From positions 1 through 33,459 of the forward strand of contig CAKZJW010000094.1 in the NCBI GenBank assembly GCA_937120495.1: a stretch of DNA of 33,459 nt, given 5' to 3'. This document shows, in pieces, positions 7,690 through 16,190 of the stretch. The notes beneath the pieces are model-generated. The model was not told the DNA's origin, did not search any database, and worked only from the letters and a program-made list of their open reading frames with translations. The stretch comes from an uncultured Oligoflexia bacterium. Lineage in GTDB: Bacteria > Bdellovibrionota > Bacteriovoracia > Bacteriovoracales > Bacteriovoracaceae. Position numbers and translations under genes: made by a program. How positions within the stretch are numbered: the stretch's first letter is position 1; each line of letters starts with the position of its first letter.

Positions 7690-10023
7690 TTATACCTTTT
7701 CAATTTTTACTGCACATTTTTTATAATCAGGCTGTTTTGAAATAGGGCAGTATGCATCTAAAGTAACATCATTAATAAGATAATTCTCATCAAAAAATGG
7801 GACAAATATTTCACCTAATTGAGGTTTTCCTCGTCCATTTATATCGGCTTTCATAACCATCGAGCCTCGACGAGAAGTAATTTTTATCTTATCTCCATTA
7901 GTGACTTTAAGTTTTTTGGCATCAATTGGATTGATTTCAACATAAGCCTCTGGAACTGCTTGGTGAAGAGCTGGTATTCTTCTTGTCATTGAACCTGTAT
8001 GCCAGTGCTCGATAACTCTTCCAGTACATAAAAGAAAAGGGTAGTCCTTATCCTGAGGTTCAGGCATTTGTTCAAACGGTCTTTGCCATATAACTGCTTT
8101 ATGATCAGGCTTACCATAGAAATCAAATTCTTTTGTAGGATCACAAGCGGGATCGTACTTACTATTATATCTCCACCTTGTTTCTTTTCCATTTACGTAT
8201 GGCCATCTCATTCCCGGATTATCTTTAAGAACTTCATATGGAGCCACACCATGTTTATTACCAGCATGAAATAATGAATATTCTTTCCAGATTTTTTCAA
8301 TATGCTCTTCTTCTTTCCATGGGAATTGTTTTGTAAATCCCATTCTTCTTGCTACTTCAATAATTTGCCAAGTATCACTCATCGCATCTTCTGGAGGCGT
8401 TAATAATTGATTGAAGTGCTGAGTTCTTCTTTCGGAGTTTCCATACATTCCCTCTCTTTCAATCCACATTGCACTTGGCAAGATTACATCAGCAATATCA
8501 GTTGTTGGAGTAGGATAGATATCAGAGACAACTATAAAGCGATCATCTTTTTTAGCGGCATCTCTATATCTTTTTAAATTAGGCATTGTAACCATGGGAT
8601 TTGTAACTTGAATCCACATAAACTTTACTTCACCTCTATCTAGAGCTTTAAACATCTCAACGGTATGAAGTGAAGGCTTTGGATCAATACTGCCAGCTGG
8701 AAGTTTCCAAATATTTTCTGCAAACTCTCTATGTTTCTTATTCATAACGACACCTTTGGGTAGCTTATGAGTAAGAGTTCCAACTTCCCTAACTGTTCCA
8801 CATGCACTTGGCTGTCCAGTAAGTGAGAAAGGACTGTTTCCAGGTGAGGCAATCTTTCCAACAAGAAGATGAATATTATAAACTAAATTATTAATCCACG
8901 TTCCTCTTGTGTGTTGATTCATTCCCATACACCAAAATGAAGTCACTTTTAAATTTGGATTAGTGTAGAGTCCTGCAAGATAACGAATCTCTGAAGCTTT
9001 TACTCCTGAAATCTTTTCTACTTTCTCTGGCGTGTAGTCTTTTAAAAATTCTTTATATTCTTCCATTGATATATCAGAAGCTTTATCTTTGAATTTAAAG
9101 TTTTCTTCAAGACCAAAGCCGATATTAGTTTTACCTTTCTTTAAGGAACAGTGTTTTCTTATAAATGTATCGTTTTGCTTGCCTGTTTTTAAAATTTCAT
9201 AACAAATAGCATTGGCTACAGCGAGGTCTGTTTGACCTTTAAAGATAAAAGACTTGTCAGCAGCATAACTTGTTCTTGTCGTTCTTGTAGTAAGATCAAT
9301 TATTTTAACTTTCTTATTTTTTTGTTTTCTATCAAGCATTCTTGAAAATAGCACCGGATGCATTTCGGCCATATTATTACCCCATAGGACAAAGACATCG
9401 GCATAATCAATATCTTCATAACAACCCATAGGTTCATCCATACCAAAGCTTGTTAAGAAACCTGTAACGGCACTGGCCATGCAAAGTCTTGCATTGGCTT
9501 CTAGATTATTAGTACCAATACAGCCTTTTATAAATTTTGAAGCACAGTAACCATCAGGTATTGTCCACTGACCACTTCCATACATTGAAACAGAATCTTT
9601 TCCATGTTTTTTGATCGTCTCTTGCATTTTGCTGGCAACTAGATCAAGAGCTTCTTTTATTGGAACTTCAACCATCTTCCCGTTTTTTCTAACTTGTGCT
9701 TTTTTGAGTCTATCTTTTCCATAGATAGATTGAATTGAGTGATATCCTTTTACACAACAAAGACCTTTGTTAACAGGGGATTCAGGGTCACCTTTAACAG
9801 CTACGGCTTTACCATTTTCTACGGCAACTAGAAGTCCACAACCAACTCCACAAAAGCGACAAGGTGTTTTTTGCCATTTCATATTAGCGGTAGTTTTGTA
9901 TTTTTGCTCATTGGCAAAAAGAACACCTGGGATCATAGTATGTGCAACAGCGATTGCAGATGCAAAAGCAACTTGCTTCATAAAATCTCGTCGAGTAATA
10001 CTTTTTAATTCATCACAACTCAT
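7690..10023 (-). CDS. napA: Periplasmic nitrate reductase catalytic subunit
   Basis: It reduces nitrate to nitrite in the periplasm using a bis-MGD molybdenum centre and one [4Fe-4S] cluster. The product is 777 aa, somewhat shorter than the E. coli enzyme. The twin-arginine signal TRRDFMKQ (10-17) is followed by a hydrophobic stretch. Cluster ligands are Cys55, 58, 62 and 90 in CRFCGVGCG and GLCCVKGY. Cys181 in NARLCMASAV is the expected molybdenum ligand. Other NapA hallmarks are WGNNMAEMHP, MGMNQHTRGTW, and the C-terminal CTGRVIEHWHTGSMTRR. It follows napD by 9 nt, and the Mo-cofactor genes lie immediately upstream. The Cys ligand and tail separate it from formate dehydrogenase. Confidence 0.96.
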   Translation of the reverse strand: MSCDELKSITRRDFMKQVAFASAIAVAHTMIPGVLFANEQKYKTTANMKWQKTPCRFCGVGCGLLVAVENGKAVAVKGDPESPVNKGLCCVKGYHSIQSIYGKDRLKKAQVRKNGKMVEVPIKEALDLVASKMQETIKKHGKDSVSMYGSGQWTIPDGYCASKFIKGCIGTNNLEANARLCMASAVTGFLTSFGMDEPMGCYEDIDYADVFVLWGNNMAEMHPVLFSRMLDRKQKNKKVKIIDLTTRTTRTSYAADKSFIFKGQTDLAVANAICYEILKTGKQNDTFIRKHCSLKKGKTNIGFGLEENFKFKDKASDISMEEYKEFLKDYTPEKVEKISGVKASEIRYLAGLYTNPNLKVTSFWCMGMNQHTRGTWINNLVYNIHLLVGKIASPGNSPFSLTGQPSACGTVREVGTLTHKLPKGVVMNKKHREFAENIWKLPAGSIDPKPSLHTVEMFKALDRGEVKFMWIQVTNPMVTMPNLKRYRDAAKKDDRFIVVSDIYPTPTTDIADVILPSAMWIEREGMYGNSERRTQHFNQLLTPPEDAMSDTWQIIEVARRMGFTKQFPWKEEEHIEKIWKEYSLFHAGNKHGVAPYEVLKDNPGMRWPYVNGKETRWRYNSKYDPACDPTKEFDFYGKPDHKAVIWQRPFEQMPEPQDKDYPFLLCTGRVIEHWHTGSMTRRIPALHQAVPEAYVEINPIDAKKLKVTNGDKIKITSRRGSMVMKADINGRGKPQLGEIFVPFFDENYLINDVTLDAYCPISKQPDYKKCAVKIEKV

Positions 10024-10032
10024 TTTCTACCC

Positions 10033-10290
10033 TTAGTTATTTAATTTCTCATTAATCATTTTTTCTTCATTTCCTGCATAAACGAGCGCCAAGCATTGCA
10101 GAGAACTGAGATCTTTTAATTCTTTTTCGATTCTTTCCTCTTCGTCTTTTGACTCAAAAGTCGTTACAACGATAACAACCTCTTTGTTCTCGGACCTTTC
10201 AATATCGACTCCATTGATTTTTTTTAGGTCTGTACATAATTGCTCAAGGCCAAGTTTCGTGGGATACGCGATATAGCTCATAACTGTCAT
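10033..10290 (-). CDS. napD: NapA-specific Tat chaperone NapD
   Basis: A small cytoplasmic protein (85 aa, typical NapD size) that binds the NapA twin-arginine signal and holds back export until the cofactor is inserted. The ferredoxin-like fold shows as an early strand (MSYIAYP), the I-x-GVDIER region, a central EVVIVVTTFESKD strand and the late LSSLQCLALVYAG strand, the standard NapD pattern. AAGGAA precedes ATG 10290; an alternative ATG at 10281 is also possible. It is the first gene of the nap operon and sits directly behind a CRP/FNR-type promoter with a predicted 28-nt leader. Confidence 0.88.
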   Translation of the reverse strand: MTVMSYIAYPTKLGLEQLCTDLKKINGVDIERSENKEVVIVVTTFESKDEEERIEKELKDLSSLQCLALVYAGNEEKMINEKLNN

Positions 10291-10324
10291 TTAAATTCCT
10301 TTGATAAGAATCAGCTTTTTGATT

Positions 10325-10366
10325 ATTTTATGGGCTATATTTAAATTTAACTATGATGCAAGTCAG
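10325..10366 (-). promoter_or_regulatory. CRP/FNR-type promoter of the nap operon
   Basis: ATGA-TGCAAG-TCAG at 10353-10366 is the site; read leftward, TAAAAT at 10325-10330 is the -10, 32 bp from the site centre. Predicted start of transcription is near 10318. The site shares the spacer start TGCAA with the one before the second cytochrome c gene (24063-24076). Confidence 0.78.
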
Positions 10367-10436
10367 TTTAGAGAAAAAAATCCCTGTAATTTCAAAGTTT
10401 TAGGTGGTGAACAGTTGGTGGCTATAGCAAACGAGC

Positions 10437-11456
10437 CTAGATTCCTAATAACTTTTTATTTGATGGGGTAAGGCCACCTTCAATAGAAAAAGAATTTGAA
10501 TATCCAATTTTACGAAGCTCTTTTACAAGTTTTAAACTTGAAATACCTCTTTTACAAATAATAGCGATATCTTTATTGTCTTTAATTTTATCTAACTCTT
10601 GGTAAATATCTATATCTCGGGTGATATCAAAAATATGAAAGTTTTGATCAAGAGCATTTACTAATGTCGTCTCAAAAATCGAACCTGTATTAAAAATATT
10701 TTTCTTTTCATCTCCACATAAAGGACATTCTTTTTCCTTCGAAAAAGTAATTTTCATTGAGGAAAAATCCACGAGTGAAATTAATAGGTTCTGGTTATTT
10801 TTAAGATGATTCATTCCGAGGATACATTTTATTATCTCCATGGCCTGAATTGTTCCGACAACTCCGGCAACAGCACCTATAACACCTGCTACAGCACATG
10901 TTTCTACACAATCACTACTTGGCTTTTCTTTCCAAAGGCATCTCATGCATGGTGAGAATTCAGAATATACATCTGAGTTAAAATTAAATATCTGAACTTG
11001 ACCTTCAAATTTGTGAATAGAAGCGACACAGAATATTTTATTTTTTTGAAAACATTGGTCATGAGCAAGAAATTTGGCATTAAAATTATCTGTGCAATCA
11101 ATAATAATATCAAAACGATCTATGCAGGTGTTTTCATCAAAACTATTTGTATCAATTGAGATATTTATAAGAGGGTTTTGTTTTGTGATTCTCTCTTTTG
11201 CAATTTGAGCTTTATTTTTTCCAATGTCTTCAGGTGTAAAAAGTATTTGCCTGTGCAGATTTGTTTCATCAATAATATCGTCATCACAGATGGTGATATG
11301 ACCGACACCTGCGGCGGCAAGATAGGTTAGTAGAGGAGATCCAAGCCCTCCGGCCCCAATAACTAAAACCTTCGCGTCAGAGAGCTTTTTTTGTCCTTCT
11401 TCTTTGACCTCATCAAGAATGATTTGTCTTTTATAAAACTTTTTACTGTTGACCAT
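10437..11456 (-). CDS. moeB: MoeB-type adenylyltransferase fused to a rhodanese domain
   Basis: It adenylates the C-terminal glycine of MoaD so that sulfur can be loaded for molybdopterin synthesis. The ThiF/E1 fold runs through about residue 250: nucleotide loop GAGGLGS (34-40), zinc ligands Cys170, 173, 244 and 247, and candidate catalytic Cys187 in ETCAVAGVIG. The C-terminal 85 residues are a rhodanese domain with active-loop Cys301 (CKRGISS), so the protein may carry its own sulfur donor as eukaryotic MOCS3/Uba4 does. The start is taken as ATG 11456 (MVNSKKFYKRQI), which overlaps the last 14 bases of moaE. Upstream in-frame codons would run deep into moaE. It is the last gene of the moa operon. 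Confidence 0.9.
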   Translation of the reverse strand: MVNSKKFYKRQIILDEVKEEGQKKLSDAKVLVIGAGGLGSPLLTYLAAAGVGHITICDDDIIDETNLHRQILFTPEDIGKNKAQIAKERITKQNPLINISIDTNSFDENTCIDRFDIIIDCTDNFNAKFLAHDQCFQKNKIFCVASIHKFEGQVQIFNFNSDVYSEFSPCMRCLWKEKPSSDCVETCAVAGVIGAVAGVVGTIQAMEIIKCILGMNHLKNNQNLLISLVDFSSMKITFSKEKECPLCGDEKKNIFNTGSIFETTLVNALDQNFHIFDITRDIDIYQELDKIKDNKDIAIICKRGISSLKLVKELRKIGYSNSFSIEGGLTPSNKKLLGI

Positions 11457-11919
11457 GATGATTACAATGAGAGTGTTTTCTTTCGTGATGGTGTTCAGTA
11501 CATCTATGACAAGCAACCCATTCTGGCTCAAGACCTACATAATGTTCTTTTTTCCAAATAGGAACTTCTCCTTTTACGGTATCAATTATAAATTGATTGG
11601 CATCATAAGCTTCTTTTCTGTGATGACTCGTTGTAATTACCCAAACAGCTGTATCATTAATATTTAAATGACCCGTTCGGTGAATACAATATGCATCAAC
11701 AATATCAAATTTCTTCTTGGCTTGATTGACGATATCTTGACCAACTTTTTTTGCCATAGGAATATATGATTCATACTCAAGAGACTTTACGTCTTTTCCT
11801 TCATTATGATTTCTTACAACACCTTGAAAATAATTTATTCCACCAACACTTGGATCTTTTAAAATATCCAGATCTAGTTCATATAGATTGTTTATATTCT
11901 TATCTACCATTTCAAACAT
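11443..11919 (-). CDS. moaE: Molybdopterin synthase large subunit
   Basis: MoaE joins two sulfurs to cyclic pyranopterin monophosphate with thiocarboxylated MoaD. The 158-aa product shows the family motifs GGINYFQGVVRNHNEGK, LEYESYIPMA, the IHRTGHLNINDTAVWV region and the HHRKEAYDANQFIIDTVKGEVPIWKKE motif with the catalytic lysines. ATG 11919 is chosen because GGAGG lies 6 nt upstream; it begins 1 nt after the moaD stop. The C-terminus is His-rich (HHHERKHSHCNHHG), which is unusual and might bind metal, but function does not require that. The stop overlaps the start of moeB. Confidence 0.93.
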   Translation of the reverse strand: MFEMVDKNINNLYELDLDILKDPSVGGINYFQGVVRNHNEGKDVKSLEYESYIPMAKKVGQDIVNQAKKKFDIVDAYCIHRTGHLNINDTAVWVITTSHHRKEAYDANQFIIDTVKGEVPIWKKEHYVGLEPEWVACHRCTEHHHERKHSHCNHHGQQ

Positions 11920-11920
11920 T

Positions 11921-12160
11921 CTAACCTCCTGCAACAGGTGGGATGAATACAATTGTATCGTTATTAACTATTTTTGAATCAAAGCTTTTATACTCTTCGT
12001 TGATGGCAACTCTTAAATGCTTTTTCTCAATTTTAAAAGAGTATTTATTATTGAGACTCTCAAAGAGCTCATCAATTGTTTCAAGTTCTGTATCGATCAT
12101 TTCGTGGGATACAGATGCACTATCTCTAAGAGAGGCAAAGTACATGACTTTAACTTTCAT
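11921..12160 (-). CDS. moaD: Molybdopterin synthase small subunit (sulfur carrier)
   Basis: A ubiquitin-like sulfur carrier of 79 aa, activated by MoeB at its C-terminal glycine. The terminal PPVAGG is diagnostic: the double glycine must be exposed at the very end. The beta-grasp start KVMYFASLRD and the central ETIDELFESLNNKY helix fit MoaD. It overlaps the end of the mobB-mobA fusion by 11 nt and precedes moaE by one base, and its last codons encode the moaE ribosome-binding site (GGAGG). All signs point to a translationally coupled MPT synthase pair. Confidence 0.93.
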   Translation of the reverse strand: MKVKVMYFASLRDSASVSHEMIDTELETIDELFESLNNKYSFKIEKKHLRVAINEEYKSFDSKIVNNDTIVFIPPVAGG

Positions 12161-13304
12161 CGGCTTTTCCTTTGTTTATATATTCTAGAGCTTCCTCTCT
12201 CTCTTTTGGTGTATTAACATTATCTAGAGCATTGAGAGTGATCATCTCGAGAGATTCGATATTTGAATTAAAAAGAACTTTTCTTGGACAGGGTTTATTG
12301 ACTGAAAAATACTTCATTAATTTTTGATAACTTTTTGGTTCATAAATTGTACAAAGAGGCTCTGGCCAATTTCTTTTTGGATTTATAAAAGCAGTTGCAA
12401 GTTTGAATGAATTTCGATTCTTTTTCAAGTGCTCAATTGTCTCAAGATTAAGATAGGGAAGATCACAAGCTAAAACAAGCCAAGCAGCATTTGGATCAAA
12501 AAATTGAGCCGATAAAATTCCGGTTGTCGGGCCAACACTTGGAAAAGAATCAGTAATTGTTTTTTGATTCTTTAAAAAAGGCTCTGAAAGCTGATCTTTT
12601 CTACAAGAGACATAGACTTCATCACAAATTGAAGAAAGAAGTTCTTGAGAGTGCTCTATTTGATTTTGTTCGCCGTGATAATTTAATGCGCCCTTATCTT
12701 CTTTCATTCTTTCACTTTTTCCACCAGTCAAAATTAAGCCATTAATTTTTGTAGGCATTTTTTCTTTAAAATATGAAAGAATAAAATTTGATATGCTATC
12801 AATATTATCTCGATTAAATATAGGATATTTGTTTTCAAAAATCTCTTCAGCGTTTTCAATATCCGTTATAATACCCATAACGTCAGAAATTTCACCTTCT
12901 TTGATAAGCTTAATTGTCTCATCAAAATTACTTTGGCTTGATAGAAGAACAAGCTTTGGAAGTTTAGAGAATTTATGTCCTTCTATAAATAGAAAATCCA
13001 TATCACTCATCTTCATCATGACATCAAATTGCTCAAGACTAGAGTGTTCTATATTTGCAAAGTGAGCTTCATCATTTATAAGAACAGATTTTGCTCCACT
13101 ATCACTCATTGTAGCAGTATCTTTTCCAGGTTTATCCATTTGGAATTTATGTGCATCGTGTTTGAGATAGCCAATATCAAATTCACGAGATAGATTTTTG
13201 ATTATTTTTGAAATCAAGGTTGTCTTACCAGAGTTTGAAAAACCACAAAAAGCGATTTCAAAAGGATGAAAAAATGAATCGTTTTTATTTTTTCTTAGTC
13301 GCAT
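12150..13304 (-). CDS. MobB-MobA fusion, molybdopterin guanine dinucleotide synthesis
   Basis: A 384-aa bifunctional protein. Residues 1-180 are MobB-like, a P-loop GTPase with GFSNSGKTTL (21-30) and the KHDAH motif. Residues 185-384 are MobA, the guanylyltransferase that attaches GMP to molybdopterin, with LTGGKSERMKEDKG (192-205) and LACDLPYL. MobA activity is needed for the bis-MGD cofactor of NapA, which explains the location. In E. coli these are separate genes in the order mobA, mobB; here they are fused MobB first. The ATG overlaps the moaC stop by 10 nt and the 3' end overlaps moaD by 11 nt. Confidence 0.92.
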   Translation of the reverse strand: MRLRKNKNDSFFHPFEIAFCGFSNSGKTTLISKIIKNLSREFDIGYLKHDAHKFQMDKPGKDTATMSDSGAKSVLINDEAHFANIEHSSLEQFDVMMKMSDMDFLFIEGHKFSKLPKLVLLSSQSNFDETIKLIKEGEISDVMGIITDIENAEEIFENKYPIFNRDNIDSISNFILSYFKEKMPTKINGLILTGGKSERMKEDKGALNYHGEQNQIEHSQELLSSICDEVYVSCRKDQLSEPFLKNQKTITDSFPSVGPTTGILSAQFFDPNAAWLVLACDLPYLNLETIEHLKKNRNSFKLATAFINPKRNWPEPLCTIYEPKSYQKLMKYFSVNKPCPRKVLFNSNIESLEMITLNALDNVNTPKEREEALEYINKGKADES

Positions 13305-13783
13305 AGTTTTCCATCTTTAATACTTCTTTTTCCACCGGACTTATTAATAAGCGCCGTGGAGCTAATAACCATCTCGTGAGAGAGGGCTTTGCACATATCA
13401 TAGATTGTAAGGGCCGCAACAGTTGCTCCAGTAAGAGCTTCCATTTCAACACCTGTTTTTCCTTCCATCTTTACGGTGCAAAGAACTTGAAGTTCATCTG
13501 TGCTTTTTCTATTCACTTTTATTTTGATACTAGAAATAAGTAGGGGATGACAAAAAGGAATGAGATCAGACGTTTTCTTTACGGCCATAGTTCCAGCAAT
13601 AATGGCAGTATGAAAAACGGGACCTTTTTTAAGGTTTAATTCACCCTTATCACTAATTTGATCAGAGACAATTTTAGGAAGCTTTATAATACTTTGAGCT
13701 GTGGCTTCTCTCGTTGTAACGGTCTTATCACTAATATCTACCATCGTAGGATTATTTTCTTGATCTATATGGGTAAGTTTCAT
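13295..13783 (-). CDS. moaC: Cyclic pyranopterin monophosphate synthase
   Basis: MoaC rearranges the 3',8-cyclo-GTP made by MoaA into cyclic pyranopterin monophosphate. The 162-aa length is normal. Family motifs are DISDKTVTTREATA near the start, KKTSDLIPFCHPL, and the MEGKTGVEMEALTGATVAALTIYDMCKA block with the catalytic residues. The ATG abuts the moaA stop, and the last moaA codons (GGAGGATAA) double as its ribosome-binding site, so the two are tightly coupled. Start and identity are secure. Confidence 0.95.
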   Translation of the reverse strand: MKLTHIDQENNPTMVDISDKTVTTREATAQSIIKLPKIVSDQISDKGELNLKKGPVFHTAIIAGTMAVKKTSDLIPFCHPLLISSIKIKVNRKSTDELQVLCTVKMEGKTGVEMEALTGATVAALTIYDMCKALSHEMVISSTALINKSGGKRSIKDGKLCD

Positions 13784-14737
13784 TTATCCTCCAATCTCAT
13801 TCATCTTAACTTCTGTATTTTCTAGACGAAAGTTTGGCTTTTTATTTATAAGTTCATTTAATACAGCTTCATAATCTTGTGGGGCAAGTTCCGATATATT
13901 TGGACCTTCATTTATCATAATACAAGGTCTTAATGTCCCTTGATTACTAAGTCTGAGCCTTGAGCAACCATTACAAAATGGTTTACTCTCTGAGGCAATA
14001 AAACCAACCTTTGCAGTCTTTCCATCTTTCGTTGCAATATAATTAAAAGAAGTTGAATCACCTGGCATTTCAATTTTAGTTAGAGTCCACTCTTTTGAAA
14101 TTCTCTCAATAATTTGATCGGCACTTACAAAATGTCTTTCATAGTAATTAAGAGCGTGACCAATTTTCATAAGTTCTAAGAATCTAACTTCAATATCATA
14201 TTTTGCCGAGAACTCTAAAAATTGCTCTACTTCTTCAAAATTAATATTTTTAAGCATTACTGTATTAGTTTTTATATTAAAACCAAGCTTTTTTGCTCTT
14301 ATTGTCGAGTTGTATACTTGGTGAAAAGTTTCAGTCTTAGTAATGTAGTTAAAAGAATTTTCATTAAGACTATCAAGACTGATATTCAGGTTTAGGATAT
14401 TGTGTTCTTTTAAAAAATCCATTTCTTTTTCAAGAAGGATTGCATTTGTTGTCACAGCAAGCTTTTTTAAATTACAAGTTGAAAGCTCTTTTGCAATTGA
14501 TCTAAACTGTGGATGCATTAGTGGTTCTCCACCTGTTAGGCGTACTTCTTCAATTCCAAACTCAACTAAGTTTGAAACGATACTTTTCATTTGAGTGGGA
14601 GTTAGAAGCTCTGAGAGTTTTTTAAACTTTTGATCCTCAGGCATACAATACATGCAACGCATATTGCATGCGTCGAGTAGGTTTAAGCGTAATTTCTTCA
14701 TGCGACGCCCGTGGGAGTCGATTAATTTTTTTTGCAT
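13784..14737 (-). CDS. moaA: GTP 3',8-cyclase (radical SAM)
   Basis: The first enzyme of molybdenum cofactor synthesis. Of 317 aa, the N-terminal radical-SAM cluster is Cys24, 28 and 31 (CNMRCMYC), followed by VRLTGGEP. The C-terminal cluster ligands are in KPFCNGCSRLRLS and RPC. The protein ends in GG, the functional C-terminal pair of MoaA. ATG 14737 is chosen over an in-frame ATG at 14779 because GGAAAGGAT lies just before it and the longer version would add 14 atypical residues. The gene has its own CRP/FNR-type promoter overlapping the end of moeA. The predicted 90-nt leader contains a modest hairpin (GGAAAC with GUUUGUUCC) next to the ribosome-binding site. Confidence 0.94.
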   Translation of the reverse strand: MQKKLIDSHGRRMKKLRLNLLDACNMRCMYCMPEDQKFKKLSELLTPTQMKSIVSNLVEFGIEEVRLTGGEPLMHPQFRSIAKELSTCNLKKLAVTTNAILLEKEMDFLKEHNILNLNISLDSLNENSFNYITKTETFHQVYNSTIRAKKLGFNIKTNTVMLKNINFEEVEQFLEFSAKYDIEVRFLELMKIGHALNYYERHFVSADQIIERISKEWTLTKIEMPGDSTSFNYIATKDGKTAKVGFIASESKPFCNGCSRLRLSNQGTLRPCIMINEGPNISELAPQDYEAVLNELINKKPNFRLENTEVKMNEIGG

Positions 14738-14833
14738 AAAATCCTTTCCAATCGGGAACAAACCTCGTTTCCAAAGCATGCGCGTCTAGAGTCCGTATTA
14801 CATAACTTAGGTCCACTAGATTAGGATGTTTAG

Positions 14834-14875
14834 AGAATATACCTATTTTGAATCGATTTGTATGACATAAATCAA
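14834..14875 (-). promoter_or_regulatory. CRP/FNR-type promoter of the moaA operon
   Basis: ATGA-CATAAA-TCAA at 14862-14875 overlaps the moeA stop codon. Read leftward, TATTCT at 14834-14839 is the -10, again 32 bp from the site centre, with a predicted start near 14827. It would drive moaA-moaC-mobBA-moaD-moaE-moeB independently of moeA. Confidence 0.75.
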
Positions 14876-16065
14876 GTTTGCCAGGAATAATATTGGAAAA
14901 TTTCACCGGGCTTAAAGATTTTTGGCTCAGGAGGAAGCTCTATAAAGCCTGTTGATTGGCCGATCGCGTAAAAATCACCAGATCCATTAGAGGAGATTGG
15001 AAATAAAAGAAGTCTTCCATCTGTAAACGAAGTTGCACTAACTGAGGCAAATAATGTGAAGTCTCTTTTAAATTCAATCGTTGATTGAAGTTCACCATAG
15101 TGTGGAGTGACATTTTTGCCAAGAGATTGATCAAGTGCTGGGATCACATATCTTCTGAGACAAACAAGACAAGAAACTGGATTTCCAGGTAGGGCAAAGA
15201 TTTGTTTATTTTCAAAGCTTCCATACCACATCGGTTTTCCAGGTTTTTGTTTTATTTTGTGAAAAAGTTTTTTCACTCCAAGCTTATCTAAAGTTCCTGG
15301 AATATAATCAAATTTTCCTCGAGATACACCACCTGTGAGAATTAAAATATCATAATTTTCAAGTGCATGTTTAATTTGTCTTTGAGTCTCTTCAGGATTA
15401 TCAGGGATATGAAGACGGGCAATATCTGTTAGCCCATATGATTTTAACTCGGACTCAATAGCGTAGGAGTTAGACATATAGATTTGATAGGGCTCAATTG
15501 GCTTATCTAGCTCAACAAGTTCACTTCCCGTACTTATAATAATTACTTTTGGTGTTTTGTAGACACTTACTTCTGACTTTCCTTGAGATGCAATAATCGC
15601 ACAAACGGGACTTGTTATCATTGTCCCTTTTTTTAAAACAATTTCACCTTCTTTATAATCAGAGGCTTCTGAGTGAATATTTTTCATTAAAGCTATTGAA
15701 GACTTTTCAATTTTAGCAGTTTTTTTATCTTGATCTATTGTGGTTTTTTCATAGGGAATAACACAATCACAACCAAGGGGTAAAGTTGCTCCTGTCATGA
15801 CTTCAATGCAATTTTCACTTGATGAAAGACTTAACTGTTTTGCTCCAGCAGCTTGAACGCCCTCTATATTGAACTCTAGTTCGACTGATTTTGAATCAAT
15901 TGCAATTCCATCCATTGCCACTCTATTAAAAGGAGGTTGATTTCTAGTTGCAAAGATATCTTCAGCTAAAATTCTTTTGTTAGATATGGCAACCGAGACA
16001 ATCTCTTTTTGAGCTATTGATGTAGAGTCTTGAATTAATTTATGGGCTTCACTTACTTGAATCAT
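14872..16065 (-). CDS. moeA: Molybdopterin molybdenumtransferase
   Basis: MoeA inserts molybdate into adenylylated molybdopterin. The 397-aa length and four-domain pattern fit. Visible motifs: PPFNRVAMDGIAID near residues 43-56, MTGATLPLGCDCVIPYEKT, the MoCF-like core IIISTGSELVE, and LTGGVSRGKFDYIPGTL, then QKPGKPMWYG and ALPGNPVSCLV. It is the most upstream cofactor gene, with its stop overlapping the moaA operator. No clear ribosome-binding site or CRP/FNR-type site is seen before the ATG, so its own promoter is unresolved. A MogA/MoaB adenylyltransferase, which normally acts just before MoeA, is not encoded in this window. Confidence 0.95.
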   Translation of the reverse strand: MIQVSEAHKLIQDSTSIAQKEIVSVAISNKRILAEDIFATRNQPPFNRVAMDGIAIDSKSVELEFNIEGVQAAGAKQLSLSSSENCIEVMTGATLPLGCDCVIPYEKTTIDQDKKTAKIEKSSIALMKNIHSEASDYKEGEIVLKKGTMITSPVCAIIASQGKSEVSVYKTPKVIIISTGSELVELDKPIEPYQIYMSNSYAIESELKSYGLTDIARLHIPDNPEETQRQIKHALENYDILILTGGVSRGKFDYIPGTLDKLGVKKLFHKIKQKPGKPMWYGSFENKQIFALPGNPVSCLVCLRRYVIPALDQSLGKNVTPHYGELQSTIEFKRDFTLFASVSATSFTDGRLLLFPISSNGSGDFYAIGQSTGFIELPPEPKIFKPGEIFQYYSWQT

Positions 16066-16150
16066 GTTTATTTACCATTATTTAAATTGGGATTAGAGGA
16101 TTAGTTAATCATTTTTATTTATATTTGGAAATATGTTTGAAATAAAATAA

Positions 16151-16183
16151 GGGTTCTATTTCTTTAATTATAAAATAGAACCC
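16151..16183 (-). terminator. Intrinsic terminator downstream of the CBS gene
   Basis: An 11-bp perfect stem (GGGTTCTATTT 16151-16161, AAATAGAACCC 16173-16183) with an 11-nt loop. Read leftward it is followed by TTATTTTATTTC, so it ends the leftward CBS transcript; read rightward there is no T tract. It separates this gene from moeA. Confidence 0.85.
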
Positions 16184-16190
16184 CGGATAA

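Noticed and set aside
10375..10402. Terminator for the moa operon (leftward stem followed by seven T)
   Set aside because: The stem has several mismatches and only three GC pairs at its base; too weak to call.
11447..11480. His-rich MoaE tail as a metal-sensing domain
   Set aside because: Composition alone; it may result from the overlap with the moeB start.
14738..14779. Longer moaA start at ATG 14779
   Set aside because: It has no ribosome-binding site and adds 14 residues not typical of MoaA, whereas ATG 14737 has AAGGAT at good spacing.
14738..14827. Possible molybdenum-cofactor riboswitch in the moaA leader
   Set aside because: The leader is only about 90 nt with one modest hairpin by the ribosome-binding site; I cannot match the multi-stem Moco RNA consensus by eye. 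A covariance search would decide.
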